Translations under genes and position numbers: made by a program
Source of the DNA: Mesorhizobium ventifaucium
Lineage (GTDB): Bacteria; Pseudomonadota; Alphaproteobacteria; Rhizobiales; Rhizobiaceae
Direction: 5' to 3'
Assembly (NCBI RefSeq): GCF_935822925.1
Contig: NZ_CAKXZS010000005.1
Span: 88,348 to 152,347 of the forward strand
Length of the DNA: 64,000 nt
In this document: in pieces, positions 1 to 9,040 of the stretch
Numbering within the stretch: position 1 is the first letter of the stretch
Layout: each line of letters starts with the position of its first letter
The notes under the pieces: generated by a model
Databases searched by the model: none
Told to the model about the DNA's origin: nothing
The model's input: only the letters and a program-made list of their open reading frames with translations

Positions 1-208
1 CAGGCGCCACCAAGGAGGCGGGCGACATCGTGCAGCCGCTGGCCTCGGGCGTGCTGAAGGCGCAAGCCATCGTCGCCGACCTGCATGAATTGGCGCGCGG
101 CCAGAAGAAGGGCCGTCAGAGCCCCGGTGAGATCACGCTGTTCAAATCGGTCGGCGCAGCCCTCGAAGACCTCGCCGCCGGGATTGCAGTGTACAAGGCA
201 ATGAAGAG

Positions 209-224
<16 letters not shown>
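1..224 (+). CDS. Ornithine cyclodeaminase/mu-crystallin family protein, C-terminal part
   Basis: This is the last ~74 residues of a gene that begins before the window. The reading frame is open from base 3. The visible tail (KEAGDIVQPLASGV, then GRQSPGEITLFKSVG and ALEDLAAG) matches the conserved C-terminal block of the ornithine cyclodeaminase/mu-crystallin family, NAD(P)-dependent enzymes acting on ornithine, pyrroline-2-carboxylate or related imino acids. The substrate cannot be told from this fragment. The final codons (RGSRQ, stop) are encoded by the first units of a tandem AGGCAGT repeat, so the repeat forms the 3' end of the coding sequence. Confidence 0.85.
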
Positions 225-394
<170 letters not shown>

Positions 395-431
395 GGGAAC
401 GCCTCCGGCGTCATGCCGTTGTTCGGGCGTT

Positions 432-917
432 ATGGAAACACGTGGGTTCCTGTTGTTCTGGTCCATCTTGGCCGCCGTTGTCGCGGCGCTCAGCCTTGGA
501 CCATCTTTCGCCCATGTCCTGGAATCGGCTCCTCGGCTGACGATATGGTCGTCTTCGCTCTGGCGCGAGGCGACTGTTTTCAACGCCCAGTTCCAGCTGT
601 TTGGCATCATTGGCGCGCCACTGGACCTCGCCGCGATCGGCTGTCCGGGACTTCTCGCTTGGATGCTGCGCAATGACCGTCCGGCGTTCTGGTACGCGTT
701 GGCCGCTGCCGTGATCTATGCGGTGTCTCTTGCGATGTGGTTTGCTCTCGTAAAGCCGGCAAACGATATTCTAGCCACCTGGGTGCCTGGACCGATTCCG
801 GAGAATTTCGAAGCGATCCGGCTGCGCTGGGAAACCGGCCATATGATCGTCGCCGGCTTCAAGTCCGTCGGTTTCGTATTGCTGGTTGTCGCCCTGCTTT
901 TCATCAAGCGCGGCTGA
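432..917 (+). CDS. DUF1772 (anthrone oxygenase-like) membrane protein
   Basis: The 161-residue product has four hydrophobic segments, near residues 5-28, 55-78, 86-106 and 140-158. The region between segments three and four contains NDILATWVPGPIPENFEAIR and then RWETGH, the signature of the DUF1772 family. Members are small integral membrane proteins that include fungal anthrone oxygenases, but most bacterial members have no assigned reaction. The ATG at 432 is the first in a frame whose composition matches the neighbours. It stands alone: the upstream gene ends 207 bases before in the repeat region and the next starts about 48 bases after. Confidence 0.7.
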   Translation: METRGFLLFWSILAAVVAALSLGPSFAHVLESAPRLTIWSSSLWREATVFNAQFQLFGIIGAPLDLAAIGCPGLLAWMLRNDRPAFWYALAAAVIYAVSLAMWFALVKPANDILATWVPGPIPENFEAIRLRWETGHMIVAGFKSVGFVLLVVALLFIKRG

Positions 918-965
918 CCGTTCGGAAATGTCCAGCGCCGCGTTTGTTGCGCCGGTGAATGTGCT

Positions 966-2048
966 GTGGCAGAAGCGGGCCACGTCGCCCCGGAGATGCC
1001 CTGCTTGAAACCTTTTCGCGACAAACGCCGCGACAGCCGCTCGCATCAGCTCGCAAAGGGCGGGGCGGAACAGGCGCGCGGAAGCGGCACAGTATCGGGC
1101 AATCGCACCGAGCCGAAAGCCGCGCCGCGCGTCCTTTCCCGCCGCGATGGCGCCCTGCCCGCCGAACACCTGCCGCTGATCCTCGAAGTGGCGCCCAACG
1201 CCGACTACGCGTTGCTCGACAGCGGTGCCGGACAGAAGCTCGAGCAGTACGGCCCCTATCGTATCGTTCGGCCCGAAGGCCAGGCGATCTGGCAAAAAGC
1301 GTTGCCGGCCAAAGACTGGGACCGCGCCGACGCCATTTTCACCGGCGACACCGACGAGGAAGGCATCGGCCGCTGGCGTTTCCCCAAGACGCCGCTCGGC
1401 GAAACATGGCCGATGAAGCATGACGGCATCGATTATCTCGGCCGCTTCACCTCGTTTCGCCATGTCGGCGTGTTCCCCGAGCAGGCCTCGCACTGGGATC
1501 ACATGGCCGGGCTGATCGCGGCGGCGAAGCGGCCGGTCAAAGTGCTGAATCTGTTCGGCTATACCGGCCTTGCCTCGCTGGTGGCGGCGCGCGCCGGCGC
1601 CGAGGTCACCCATGTCGATGCGTCCAAGAAGGCGATCGGCTGGGCCAGGGAGAACCAGGAGATGGCGGGCCTGTCACAAAAGCCGATCCGCTGGATCGTC
1701 GACGACGCCATAAAATTCGCCGAGCGCGAGGAGCGCCGTGGCAGCCGCTACGACATTGTCCTGTTCGATCCGCCCGCCTATGGCCGTGGCCCCAGGGGCG
1801 AGGTCTGGCAATTGTTCGAGGATCTGCCTGATCTGACCGACCTCTGCCGCTCGATCCTGACGCCGAAGCCGCTCGCTGTCGTGCTGACCGCCTATTCGAT
1901 CCGCGCTTCCTTCTTCGCCATGCATGTCTTGATGCGCGACACTTTTGCCGGCATGGGCGGCACGGTCGAATCCGGCGAACTGATTATCCGCGAGAAATCC
2001 GCCGGCCGGGCGCTGTCCACCTCGCTGTTCTCGCGCTGGGTGGCCTGA
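966..2048 (+). CDS. Class I SAM-dependent RNA methyltransferase (RlmI/RlmK-like)
   Basis: The core from about residue 110 matches the SAM-dependent methyltransferase fold of the RlmI/RlmK-type 23S rRNA methyltransferase family. VLNLFGYTGLASLVAARAGA is the SAM-binding loop, VDASKKAIGWARENQ is motif II, and FDPPAYGRG is the catalytic-type DPP motif. The first ~65 residues are Arg/Lys-rich and weakly conserved in character, so the true start may lie further in; no better ATG with a clear ribosome-binding site is visible. It ends with TGA at 2046-2048, and the next gene's ATG follows at 2049, which indicates translational coupling with another RNA methyltransferase. Confidence 0.85.
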   Translation: MAEAGHVAPEMPCLKPFRDKRRDSRSHQLAKGGAEQARGSGTVSGNRTEPKAAPRVLSRRDGALPAEHLPLILEVAPNADYALLDSGAGQKLEQYGPYRIVRPEGQAIWQKALPAKDWDRADAIFTGDTDEEGIGRWRFPKTPLGETWPMKHDGIDYLGRFTSFRHVGVFPEQASHWDHMAGLIAAAKRPVKVLNLFGYTGLASLVAARAGAEVTHVDASKKAIGWARENQEMAGLSQKPIRWIVDDAIKFAEREERRGSRYDIVLFDPPAYGRGPRGEVWQLFEDLPDLTDLCRSILTPKPLAVVLTAYSIRASFFAMHVLMRDTFAGMGGTVESGELIIREKSAGRALSTSLFSRWVA

Positions 2049-2906
2049 ATGAGCGATCGGCACGCCGGCGCGCCAGGGCAGGTGAAGGAAGTCACCAGCC
2101 TTGCCAATCCGTTGATCAAGGACATCAAGGCTCTCTCGCTGAAGAAATACCGCGACCAGCAGAACGCATTCATGGCCGAGGGGCTGAAGCTGGTCATCGA
2201 CGCGCTCGACCTCGGCTGGTCGATCCGGACGCTGGTCTTCGCCAAGGCCGGACGCGGCAACGCAGCGGTCGAAAAGGTCGCGGCACGCACAGTTGCCGCC
2301 GGCGGCACCGTGCTCGAAGTTTCGGAAAAAGTGCTCGTCACCATCACCCGCCGCGACAACCCGCAAATGGTGGTCGGCGTCTTTTCGCAAAAGTTCCTGC
2401 CGCTGAAGGACATCCGCGCTCAAGACGGCGATGTCTGGGTGGCGCTCGACCGTGTACGCGACCCCGGCAATCTCGGCACCGTCATCCGCACCGTCGATGC
2501 CGTTGGCGCCAAGGGCATCATCCTGGTCGGCGAGACCACCGATCCTTTTTCCGTCGAGACCGTGCGCGCCACGATGGGCTCGATCTTCGCCGTGCCGGTC
2601 GCCAAGGCGACGCCGGAAGCCTTCCTTGCGTGGCGAAAAAGCTTTCCTGGCCTCGTTGCCGGCACACATCTGAAGGGTGCGGTCGATTACCGTTCGGTCG
2701 ACTTTTCCAAAGGCCCAGTGCTGCTGATGATGGGCAACGAACAGCAAGGCCTGCCCGAAAGCCTGGCCGAAAGCTGCGACAGATTGCTGCGGATTCCACA
2801 GGCCGGTCGGGCCGATTCGCTCAACCTCGCGGTGGCCACCGGCATTATGCTGTTCGAGATCCGGCGCCGCGCGCTGAAACTTGCTCCGGAGGGCGCCCGA
2901 CCGTGA
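2049..2906 (+). CDS. TrmH/SpoU family RNA 2'-O-methyltransferase
   Basis: The 285-residue protein has an N-terminal substrate-binding domain (residues ~10-105) and a C-terminal SPOUT domain. The three SpoU motifs are all present: DRVRDPGNLGTVIRTVDAVG (motif 1), LLMMGNEQQGLPESL (motif 2) and SLNLAVATGIMLFE (motif 3, trefoil-knot SAM site). It should methylate a ribose 2'-hydroxyl in rRNA or tRNA; the target is not predictable. The ATG immediately follows the stop of the upstream methyltransferase, and the TGA overlaps the GTG of lspA, so the three form one operon. Confidence 0.9.
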   Translation: MSDRHAGAPGQVKEVTSLANPLIKDIKALSLKKYRDQQNAFMAEGLKLVIDALDLGWSIRTLVFAKAGRGNAAVEKVAARTVAAGGTVLEVSEKVLVTITRRDNPQMVVGVFSQKFLPLKDIRAQDGDVWVALDRVRDPGNLGTVIRTVDAVGAKGIILVGETTDPFSVETVRATMGSIFAVPVAKATPEAFLAWRKSFPGLVAGTHLKGAVDYRSVDFSKGPVLLMMGNEQQGLPESLAESCDRLLRIPQAGRADSLNLAVATGIMLFEIRRRALKLAPEGARP

Positions 2907-3415
2907 CATTCCGAATGGTGAAATCCCCAACGGCAAAATCATGGTTGCCCTACGTCGTGCTGGTCGCCGCCGCGGTAACGCTCGATCAGTGGGTGAAATA
3001 TCTGGTCGAGACCGGCCTCCCTTTTCAGGAAAAGGTCGATCTTGTCCCGTTCCTGGCATTGTATCGCACCTACAACACCGGCATTGCCTTCTCGATGTTT
3101 TCGTCCTTTGGCGACACCGGCCTGGTTGTCATCGCCGCTTTTGTCATCGCCGTCGTGCTCTATCTCGCGGCTCGCACTCCGTCCGGCCACGTGCTTACCC
3201 GCTTCGGCTTTGCGCTGATCGTCGGCGGCGCGCTCGGCAATCTGTTCGACCGCGTTACCTATGGTCACGTGATCGACTACATCCTGTTTCACACCCCAAT
3301 ATGGTCCTTCGCCATCTTCAACCTCGCCGACGCCTTCATCGCGGTCGGCGCGGTGGTGGTCGTCCTCGATGAACTCATTGGTTGGCGGCGCGAGGCCAAG
3401 CCCTCAAGCGATTGA
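2903..3415 (+). CDS. lspA: Lipoprotein signal peptidase (signal peptidase II)
   Basis: The product is a 170-residue inner-membrane aspartyl protease that removes signal peptides from diacylated prolipoproteins. Four transmembrane helices are visible, with the family motifs YNTGIAFS, GNLFDRVTYGHVIDYI and FNLADAFI; the last two carry the catalytic aspartates. I chose GTG 2903 because it overlaps the upstream stop as GTGA; an in-frame ATG at 2915 is an alternative giving four fewer residues. Length is normal for LspA. The stop codon lies within a 12-bp tandem repeat. Confidence 0.95.
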   Translation: MTFRMVKSPTAKSWLPYVVLVAAAVTLDQWVKYLVETGLPFQEKVDLVPFLALYRTYNTGIAFSMFSSFGDTGLVVIAAFVIAVVLYLAARTPSGHVLTRFGFALIVGGALGNLFDRVTYGHVIDYILFHTPIWSFAIFNLADAFIAVGAVVVVLDELIGWRREAKPSSD

Positions 3416-3443
3416 CCTGGCGATTGGCCTGGCGATTGACCTG
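3408..3443 (+). repeat. Three tandem copies of a 12-bp unit
   Basis: The unit GCGATTGACCTG is present three times in a row (3408-3419, 3420-3431, 3432-3443), the middle copy with one A-to-G change. The first unit contains the lspA stop codon. Units two and three extend into the gap before acuI, so unit number could vary without changing LspA. Confidence 0.85.
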
Positions 3444-3492
3444 GCCTTCTGCCGCCATACAGTGTCCCATTCAAGGAGCCCGAGGAGAAGAC

Positions 3493-4482
3493 ATGCCCGA
3501 AACCTTCAAAGCCATCCTCGTTTCGCGCGACGCCGAGAAGAAGCAGTCAGTCGCGATCACCGACCTTACCGAAGCCGACCTGATGGAAGGCGATGTCACC
3601 ATCGCCGTCGAGGCGACGACGGTGAACTACAAGGACGGCCTCGCAATATCTGGTAAGGCGCCGGTGATCCGCCGCTGGCCGCTGGTGCCGGGCATTGATT
3701 TCGCCGGCACCGTCATCTCGTCTTCCCATGCCGACTGGCGCACGGGGGACAAGGTGATTTTGAACGGTTGGGGCGTCGGCGAGACGCATTTTGGCGCCTA
3801 TGCCGAGCGCGCCCGTGTCAAGGGCGACTGGCTGGTGCCGCTACCCCAGGGCATGAGCCCGCATGGTGCGATGGCGGTCGGCACGGCAGGTTACACCGCC
3901 ATGCTTTGCGTCATCGCGCTGGAACGGCACGGCATCGTGCCGGATCGCGGCCCCGTCGTGGTGACGGGCGCGGCCGGCGGCGTCGGCTCGGTCGCGGTTT
4001 CGATCCTGTCGAGCCTCGGCTATCACGTCATCGCCTCGACCGGCCGCAGCGCTGAAAGCCCATACCTGACCGATCTGGGTGCTTCAGAAGTGATTTCGCG
4101 CGACGAGCTTGCCCAGCCGGCAAAGCCGCTCGCCAAGGAACGCTGGGCCGGCGGCGTCGACGCGGTCGGCAGCCACACGCTGGCCAACGTCCTTTCGATG
4201 ACCTCCTATGGCGGCGCCGTCGCCGCCTGCGGCCTGGCCGGCGGCATGGATCTGCCGGCGAGCGTGGCCCCGTTCATCCTGCGCGGCGTTTGTCTGCACG
4301 GCATCGATTCGGTGATGGCGCCAAAAACGGTCCGCATGGAGGCGTGGCGCCGCATCGGCACGGACCTCGACCTCCAGAAGCTCGCCAGCCTGTCCACGAC
4401 CATTGGCTTCGATGGCATCATCGACGCCGCGCACGACATCGTCGAGGGCAAGATCCGCGGTCGCGTGGTGGTGGACATGTGA
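3493..4482 (+). CDS. acuI: Acrylyl-CoA reductase AcuI/YhdH-type quinone oxidoreductase
   Basis: The 329-residue protein is a zinc-free medium-chain dehydrogenase/reductase. The N-terminal GroES-like domain contains TTVNYKDGLAISG and VPGIDFAGTV, followed by the Rossmann segment VVVTGAAGGVGSVAVSILSSLGY for NADPH. These features and the C-terminal GKIRGRVVVDM match the AcuI/YhdH family, which reduces acryloyl-CoA to propionyl-CoA and so protects against this toxic intermediate. The ATG at 3493 has a GAGGAGAAG ribosome-binding site directly upstream. A rightward hydrophilic extension in the same frame before 3493 is not needed. Confidence 0.85.
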   Translation: MPETFKAILVSRDAEKKQSVAITDLTEADLMEGDVTIAVEATTVNYKDGLAISGKAPVIRRWPLVPGIDFAGTVISSSHADWRTGDKVILNGWGVGETHFGAYAERARVKGDWLVPLPQGMSPHGAMAVGTAGYTAMLCVIALERHGIVPDRGPVVVTGAAGGVGSVAVSILSSLGYHVIASTGRSAESPYLTDLGASEVISRDELAQPAKPLAKERWAGGVDAVGSHTLANVLSMTSYGGAVAACGLAGGMDLPASVAPFILRGVCLHGIDSVMAPKTVRMEAWRRIGTDLDLQKLASLSTTIGFDGIIDAAHDIVEGKIRGRVVVDM

Positions 4483-4494
4483 GCTCTTCCTTCT

Positions 4495-4618
4495 CGCATG
4501 TCGCGCAAAAGCATGCCCTCGGGCCTGACCCGAGGGCGTGCAGCGCTTTTTGCGATAACGGCGTGCGTAAAAACAACAACCTGAAGTGCGTCGCATGAGG
4601 CCGACCAAATGCGACGCC
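4495..4618. repeat. Rhizobial intergenic repeat (GCATGTCGCGCAAAA family), copy A
   Basis: The segment begins GCATGTCGCGCAAAAGCATG, continues with an inserted hairpin (CCCTCGGGCC/GACCCGAGGG), passes through TGCGATAACG and AACAACAACCTGAAG, and ends in a second dyad GTGCGTCGCATG...ATGCGACGCCC. The same layout recurs at 19093-19187 and 19970-20069. It has no coding potential. Such multi-copy palindromic units are typical of Rhizobiales intergenic regions. Confidence 0.75.
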
Positions 4619-4712
4619 CATTGGGAGCGGAGAGGCAAAAACCACGCGGACCGCTAAAATTCGAACGATCCGCCGCAGTTTTCCATAATCTCTGTCTGGC
4701 AAGGGTTTCCGC

Positions 4713-7001
4713 ATGGTCACGGAATCCGGCATCAGAGAAACGGAGAGCGCCGAAAGCGTCGACGGGATCGGCCCGGAGGCGCCAAGCCGGCAGCATATCG
4801 CGGCGCCACCGCTGGCGCCTGAATTGCCCGCCGCCAATCGCGAAGGCCTGCCGTTCCTGATGCTCGTCGCCATCGTCGTGCTGGCAGGCCTGTCGCGTCT
4901 GACCGGCGCGCCGATCTTCATCACCGTCGGCCTTTTGGCGACTGGCATGGCAGGCCTCGCCGTGCATCTGCGTGCCAGGCGCACGCAGCGTCGCACGGTT
5001 GCGCTCCTTGGCGAGACCGCAGCGCGCAGCCGCGCCGAGGTTGAGAGCCTGGCCGACCGCGTGTGGGAGATGCAGGAGAGCGAGGAACGCTTTCGCGGGC
5101 TGATCGACGCGCTTGGCGATCTCGTCGTCCATCGCGACCGTGACGGCCACATCGTCTATGCCAACAAGGTTTTCGCCGAGCTTGTCGGAGCCGACCAGCG
5201 CGACCTTGCCGGCAGGGCCCTGGCCGAACTCGGCATCGACGTCGGCATCGTTCCCGATGCCGCTTTTTCCGACCATGAATGCCTCAGCTCCACCGACGTC
5301 GCCATTAGCACACGGAGCGGCCCGCGCTGGTTCTCATGGATCGAACTGTCCGTGCGCGACAAGGAGAGCGGTGCTGTCTCGCATCGCGCCATCGCCCGCG
5401 ACATTACCGCCCGCAAGCACGCCGAAACGTCGCTCATCACCGCCCGCGAGCGAGCCGAATATGCAAGCCAGGCCAAATCGCGCTTCCTCGCCACCGTCAG
5501 CCACGAGATCCGCACGCCGATGAACGGCATCATGGGCATGGCTAAGCTTCTGGCGGACACCGGGCTCTCGCCGCAACAACGGACCTATGTCGGCGCCATC
5601 TCGACCTCGGCCAGCGCGCTGCTGGCGCTGATCGAGGACCTGCTCGACTATTCCAAGATCGAGGCCGGCCGCTTCGATCCCGAACCGCAGCCAATGTCGG
5701 TGCGCGAGATCGCCGACAACATCGTAGAACTCCTGGCGGCGCGCGCCTTCGCCAAGAATATCGGCCTTGGCTGCCATGTCGAACCCGACGTGCCGCAGAT
5801 GATATCAGCCGATCCTGGAAGAGTCAGACAGGTGCTGCTCAACCTCATCGGCAACGCCATCAAGTTCACCGACAGCGGCGGCGTGTTGGTGAGCATCGCT
5901 CGTGTCCGCACCGAAACCACCGACCGCATATGCTTCACCGTCACTGACACCGGTCCCGGCCTGCACGAGGACGACATGGAGCGCATCTTCGAGGAATTCG
6001 AACAGGCTGACGGCACGTCGACCCGCGCCCATGGCGGCGCCGGGCTCGGCCTTGCCATCTCCAGGCGCCTGGTGATCGCCATGGGCGGCACGATCTCGGT
6101 GTCGAGCCAGCTTGGCCAGGGTTCGGAATTCGTCTTCGAAATCCCGGCAATATCGGCCACCGAGCCGCCGCAGAGCCGTGAGAATGCGCTGTCAGGGCGG
6201 CGCGCCGTGATCCTGTCGAAGAACGCCATCGAGGCCGACGCCATCGCCCGCACCATCCGCGCCAATGGTGGCAAGGTCGATCTGGCCGCGACCGCCGCCC
6301 AGGCAGCGTCCTTCGCCGAAGGCTGCGACGTGCTTTTGGTCGATGCGGCCATGGAGGAAGGCGACGGCAGATTGCTCAAGCGCCTTCGCCAGAGCGGCTT
6401 TGCCGATTGCGAGGCGATCACACTGATCGCGCCGACCGACCGCGGCATGCTGGGCGACTTCCGCGCCAGCGGCTACGCCACCTTTCTGGCAAGGCCGGTG
6501 CGTGGCGAAACGTTGCTTCGCGTGCTTTTGACCAGCAGCGTGCCTGCCCTCACCCAGCCGCAGCCGGAAAAGCGTGGCGCACCATCGGCCCGCGCCACTG
6601 GCAGCCGGCGGCGGGGCCTGTCCGTGCTGATCGCCGAGGATAACGACATCAATGCTATGCTAGCCCGTGCCACGCTGCTGAAGGCCGGGCACCGCGTGAA
6701 AGTGGTCGGCAACGGCAAGGCCGCCGTCGAGGCCATCACCGGCACCGATCACAAGTACCGCTTCGACGTGGTGCTGATGGACCTGCACATGCCTGTCATG
6801 GATGGGCTGGACGCGATCGCCGCCATCCGCCGGCACGAGGAGGAAACCGCCGTGCCGCCGGTTCCGATCATGGTGCTATCGGCCGACAGTCAGGAAAAGA
6901 CCCGCCACGCAGTGCTCGCCCATGGCGCCAGCGGCTTCGTCACCAAGCCGCTCGACCCCGACGAGCTTGTCCATGCGGTCGAGGGCCACATGGCCGCTTG
7001 A
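4713..7001 (+). CDS. Hybrid sensor histidine kinase/response regulator with PAS domain
   Basis: The product has 762 residues. It has a cytoplasmic N-terminus and two close membrane helices (about 47-85), with almost no periplasmic loop. A PAS domain (about 125-235), HisKA with phospho-acceptor His264 in SHEIRTPMNGIMG, an HATPase domain (about 360-475; NLIGNAIKFTDSGG, DTGPGL, GAGLGLAISRRL), a degenerate receiver (about 500-600) and a C-terminal receiver with Asp690 in LMDLHMPVMDG follow. The signal is probably cytoplasmic or membrane-borne. No histidine phosphotransfer protein or output gene is adjacent, so the phosphate probably passes on in trans. It stands alone between acuI and olsB. The ATG at 4713 follows the repeat region. 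Confidence 0.9.
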   Translation: MVTESGIRETESAESVDGIGPEAPSRQHIAAPPLAPELPAANREGLPFLMLVAIVVLAGLSRLTGAPIFITVGLLATGMAGLAVHLRARRTQRRTVALLGETAARSRAEVESLADRVWEMQESEERFRGLIDALGDLVVHRDRDGHIVYANKVFAELVGADQRDLAGRALAELGIDVGIVPDAAFSDHECLSSTDVAISTRSGPRWFSWIELSVRDKESGAVSHRAIARDITARKHAETSLITARERAEYASQAKSRFLATVSHEIRTPMNGIMGMAKLLADTGLSPQQRTYVGAISTSASALLALIEDLLDYSKIEAGRFDPEPQPMSVREIADNIVELLAARAFAKNIGLGCHVEPDVPQMISADPGRVRQVLLNLIGNAIKFTDSGGVLVSIARVRTETTDRICFTVTDTGPGLHEDDMERIFEEFEQADGTSTRAHGGAGLGLAISRRLVIAMGGTISVSSQLGQGSEFVFEIPAISATEPPQSRENALSGRRAVILSKNAIEADAIARTIRANGGKVDLAATAAQAASFAEGCDVLLVDAAMEEGDGRLLKRLRQSGFADCEAITLIAPTDRGMLGDFRASGYATFLARPVRGETLLRVLLTSSVPALTQPQPEKRGAPSARATGSRRRGLSVLIAEDNDINAMLARATLLKAGHRVKVVGNGKAAVEAITGTDHKYRFDVVLMDLHMPVMDGLDAIAAIRRHEEETAVPPVPIMVLSADSQEKTRHAVLAHGASGFVTKPLDPDELVHAVEGHMAA

Positions 7002-7097
7002 CCCGCCTACTGTCCTTCCCTTGTTTACCTGCAGAACATAGCCGGTTGAAGAGTTGCCCAGCCGACGAAGTATTGCCCGCAGCGCCGTATCACGGTA

Positions 7098-7115
7098 CTG
7101 TCACAATCCTGTTGC
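7098..7115 (+). promoter_or_regulatory. Candidate PHO box upstream of olsB
   Basis: The sequence CTGTCACAATCCTGTTGC contains two 7-bp direct repeats (CTGTCAC and CTGTTGC) separated by 4 bp, the layout of a PhoB-binding PHO box (CTGTCAT N4 CTGTCAT). It lies 51 bases before the olsB start. In Sinorhizobium, ornithine-lipid synthesis is induced by phosphate starvation through PhoB, so a PHO box here is biologically expected. Confidence 0.6.
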
Positions 7116-7166
7116 ACCTACACCGTATCCCCGTGCCAAGAGGGATGGCTCGAAGGAGAATCACTC

Positions 7167-8054
7167 GTGCATACAGTTATGCCGGAATGTGACGCTCGGC
7201 CGAACGCCAGCGGTGCTTTGCTCACCGGGCGCAACGTCGATGCCGTCATAAAAGGCGAAGCGCTCGGCCGTATCGGCAACCTCGAAGTGCGACTCGCGCG
7301 CAACGAGGCCGAGATCGCCGCCGCGCAGGAAGTGCGCTACCGGGTGTTCTATGACGAGCTCGGCGCCAGGAAAACCCTGTTTCAGGTGCATGACCGCCGC
7401 GACGCCGACCATTTTGATCCGCTCTGTGATCATCTGCTCGTCTTCGACACTTCGCTGTCCGGTCCCGAGCATCGCCGCATTGTCGGCACCTACCGCCTGT
7501 TGCGGCAGGAAATCGCAGCAGCGGCCGGCGGCTTCTATTCCGAGGGCGAGTTTGAGCTGACCAATCTTATCGCCCGACACCCCGGCCAGCGTTTCCTCGA
7601 GCTCGGCCGCTCCTGTGTCTTGCCGCAATATCGCTCGAAGCGCACCATCGAGGCGCTCTGGCAAGGTATTTGGGCCTATATCAACCATTATGGGATCGGC
7701 GTGATGACCGGTTGCGCCTCGTTCCCCGGCACCGTGCCGGCGGCGCACGCCGAAGCGCTGACCTATCTCGCCCATCACTGCCGGACGAATTCGGCCTGGG
7801 ACGTGCGCGCGGTCGCCGGGCGCTACTGCTGCATGGATTTGATGCCAATCGAGGCGGTCAACGCCAAGGCCGCGATCGCGGCGATGCCGCCGCTGGTCAA
7901 GGGCTATCTGCGCGTCGGCGCGCGCATCGGCGACGGCTGCGTCATCGACCGCGAATTCTCGACGGTCGACGTGTTCGTGGTAATGCCGGTCAAGGAGATC
8001 GGCGCCCGCTACGTCAATTATTATGGCGGGGAAGCCCAGCGCTTCGCCGCCTGA
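7167..8054 (+). CDS. olsB: L-ornithine N(alpha)-acyltransferase
   Basis: The 295-residue protein matches OlsB in length and layout. It has an N-terminal GNAT-like acyltransferase domain (LARNEAEIAAAQEVRYRVFY, IVGTYRLLRQ, FLELGRSCVLPQYR) and a C-terminal part ending VDVFVVMPVKEIGARYVNYY. OlsB transfers a 3-hydroxyacyl group from acyl carrier protein to ornithine, giving lyso-ornithine lipid, the first step of phosphorus-free membrane lipid synthesis. The partner acyltransferase gene olsA is not in the window. The GTG at 7167 has GGAG about 10 bases upstream; a PHO-box-like site lies further upstream. Confidence 0.9.
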   Translation: MHTVMPECDARPNASGALLTGRNVDAVIKGEALGRIGNLEVRLARNEAEIAAAQEVRYRVFYDELGARKTLFQVHDRRDADHFDPLCDHLLVFDTSLSGPEHRRIVGTYRLLRQEIAAAAGGFYSEGEFELTNLIARHPGQRFLELGRSCVLPQYRSKRTIEALWQGIWAYINHYGIGVMTGCASFPGTVPAAHAEALTYLAHHCRTNSAWDVRAVAGRYCCMDLMPIEAVNAKAAIAAMPPLVKGYLRVGARIGDGCVIDREFSTVDVFVVMPVKEIGARYVNYYGGEAQRFAA

Positions 8055-8057
8055 GTA

Positions 8058-8165
8058 TGGCGGTAGGGGAATAAGGCAGTAGGGCAGTAGGGCAGAGAAG
8101 GCAACATCGATAGCGTATTCCCTACTGCCGTACTGCCGTACTGCCCTACTCCCGTACTCCCCTAA
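8058..8165. repeat. Second heptamer inverted array, between convergent olsB and grpE
   Basis: The left arm (8058-8096) is G-rich with AAGGCAGTAGGGCAGTAGGG, and the right arm (8120-8165) is its C-rich complement with CCTACTGCCGTACTGCCG. About 23 unrelated bases separate them. The element fills the gap between two convergent genes and could fold into a long hairpin, acting as a bidirectional terminator. The units match those at 209-393. Confidence 0.8.
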
Positions 8166-8166
8166 C

Positions 8167-8802
8167 TCACGCATCCTTCTCAGCTTGCTCATTCACCGGC
8201 CCTGGCTCGACCGGCGCTTCACCAGCCACATGCTTGGGACCGCCCTTGGCAACGCCAACCATGGCCGGCCGCAGCACCCGCTCGCCGATCGAATAGCCTG
8301 GCTGCACGACCTGGACCACCGTGTTGGCCGGCACCTCCGGATTGGGCACCTCGAACATCGCCTGGTGGAAATTCGGGTCGAATTTCTCGCCTTCCGGCTC
8401 GAGCTTCTTCACTCCGTGCCGCTCGAGCGCCGATAGCATGGCACGCTCGGTGAGCTCGACGCCCTCGATCAGCGCCTTGAAACCGGCATCGCCCGACGCC
8501 TTGGCCTCATCCGGGATCGCGTCCAGCGCCCGGCGCAGATTGTCGGATACCGACAGCATGTCACGGGCAAAATTGGCCACCGCATAAGCACGCGCATCGT
8601 GGACGTCACGGGCGGTACGGCGGCGCAGATTCTCCATCTCGGCTGCGACGCGGAGCGCGCGGTCCTTCAACTCGTCGTTTTCCTTCAGCAACCGCACAAG
8701 CGCTTCATAGTCGCCGTCGGCACTGCCTTGCGTGTGTTCGGTGGCAGCCCCGGTCGTCTCGGCTTCATCGGGCGCGCGTTCGTCTTTTGCCTGGTCGCTC
8801 AT
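8167..8802 (-). CDS. grpE: Nucleotide exchange factor GrpE
   Basis: The 211-residue protein is the ADP-release factor for DnaK. A long N-terminal coiled coil (about 30-95, including [22 protein letters not shown]) is followed by the beta-rich head with the GrpE signature ([46 protein letters not shown]). In many alphaproteobacteria grpE follows hrcA; here no hrcA is adjacent, the upstream neighbour being a divergent small gene. A heat-shock-type promoter candidate is present in the gap. Confidence 0.97.
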   Translation of the reverse strand: MSDQAKDERAPDEAETTGAATEHTQGSADGDYEALVRLLKENDELKDRALRVAAEMENLRRRTARDVHDARAYAVANFARDMLSVSDNLRRALDAIPDEAKASGDAGFKALIEGVELTERAMLSALERHGVKKLEPEGEKFDPNFHQAMFEVPNPEVPANTVVQVVQPGYSIGERVLRPAMVGVAKGGPKHVAGEAPVEPGPVNEQAEKDA

Positions 8803-8844
8803 CGCCGTTTCCCGTCATTTCGAATGATGTGGATTTTGTGCCCG

Positions 8845-8873
8845 ATATCGAGGTTTGGCGGCCAAAAATCAAG
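8845..8873 (-). promoter_or_regulatory. Candidate RpoH-type promoter for grpE
   Basis: On the minus strand CTTGAT (8868-8873) is followed after 15 bases by CTCGATAT (8845-8852), resembling the alphaproteobacterial heat-shock sigma pattern CTTGAA...CYTATNT. It lies about 43-70 bases before the grpE ATG. The match is imperfect and rests only on inspection. Confidence 0.35.
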
Positions 8874-9040
8874 GGGCAAGCGATCCTGGAGAGGCCGCGC
8901 GCGCTTTGACGACGCATCATGGAGACCTTTCGATATTAATTCAAATTTTACTGTAAACACTGGCTTTGCTTGCCAAGATGCTGCGATGGGGGAACCATTC
9001 GTCTGCTGGAAGAGTTTCGAAGCCGACACAGGATTTTGAA

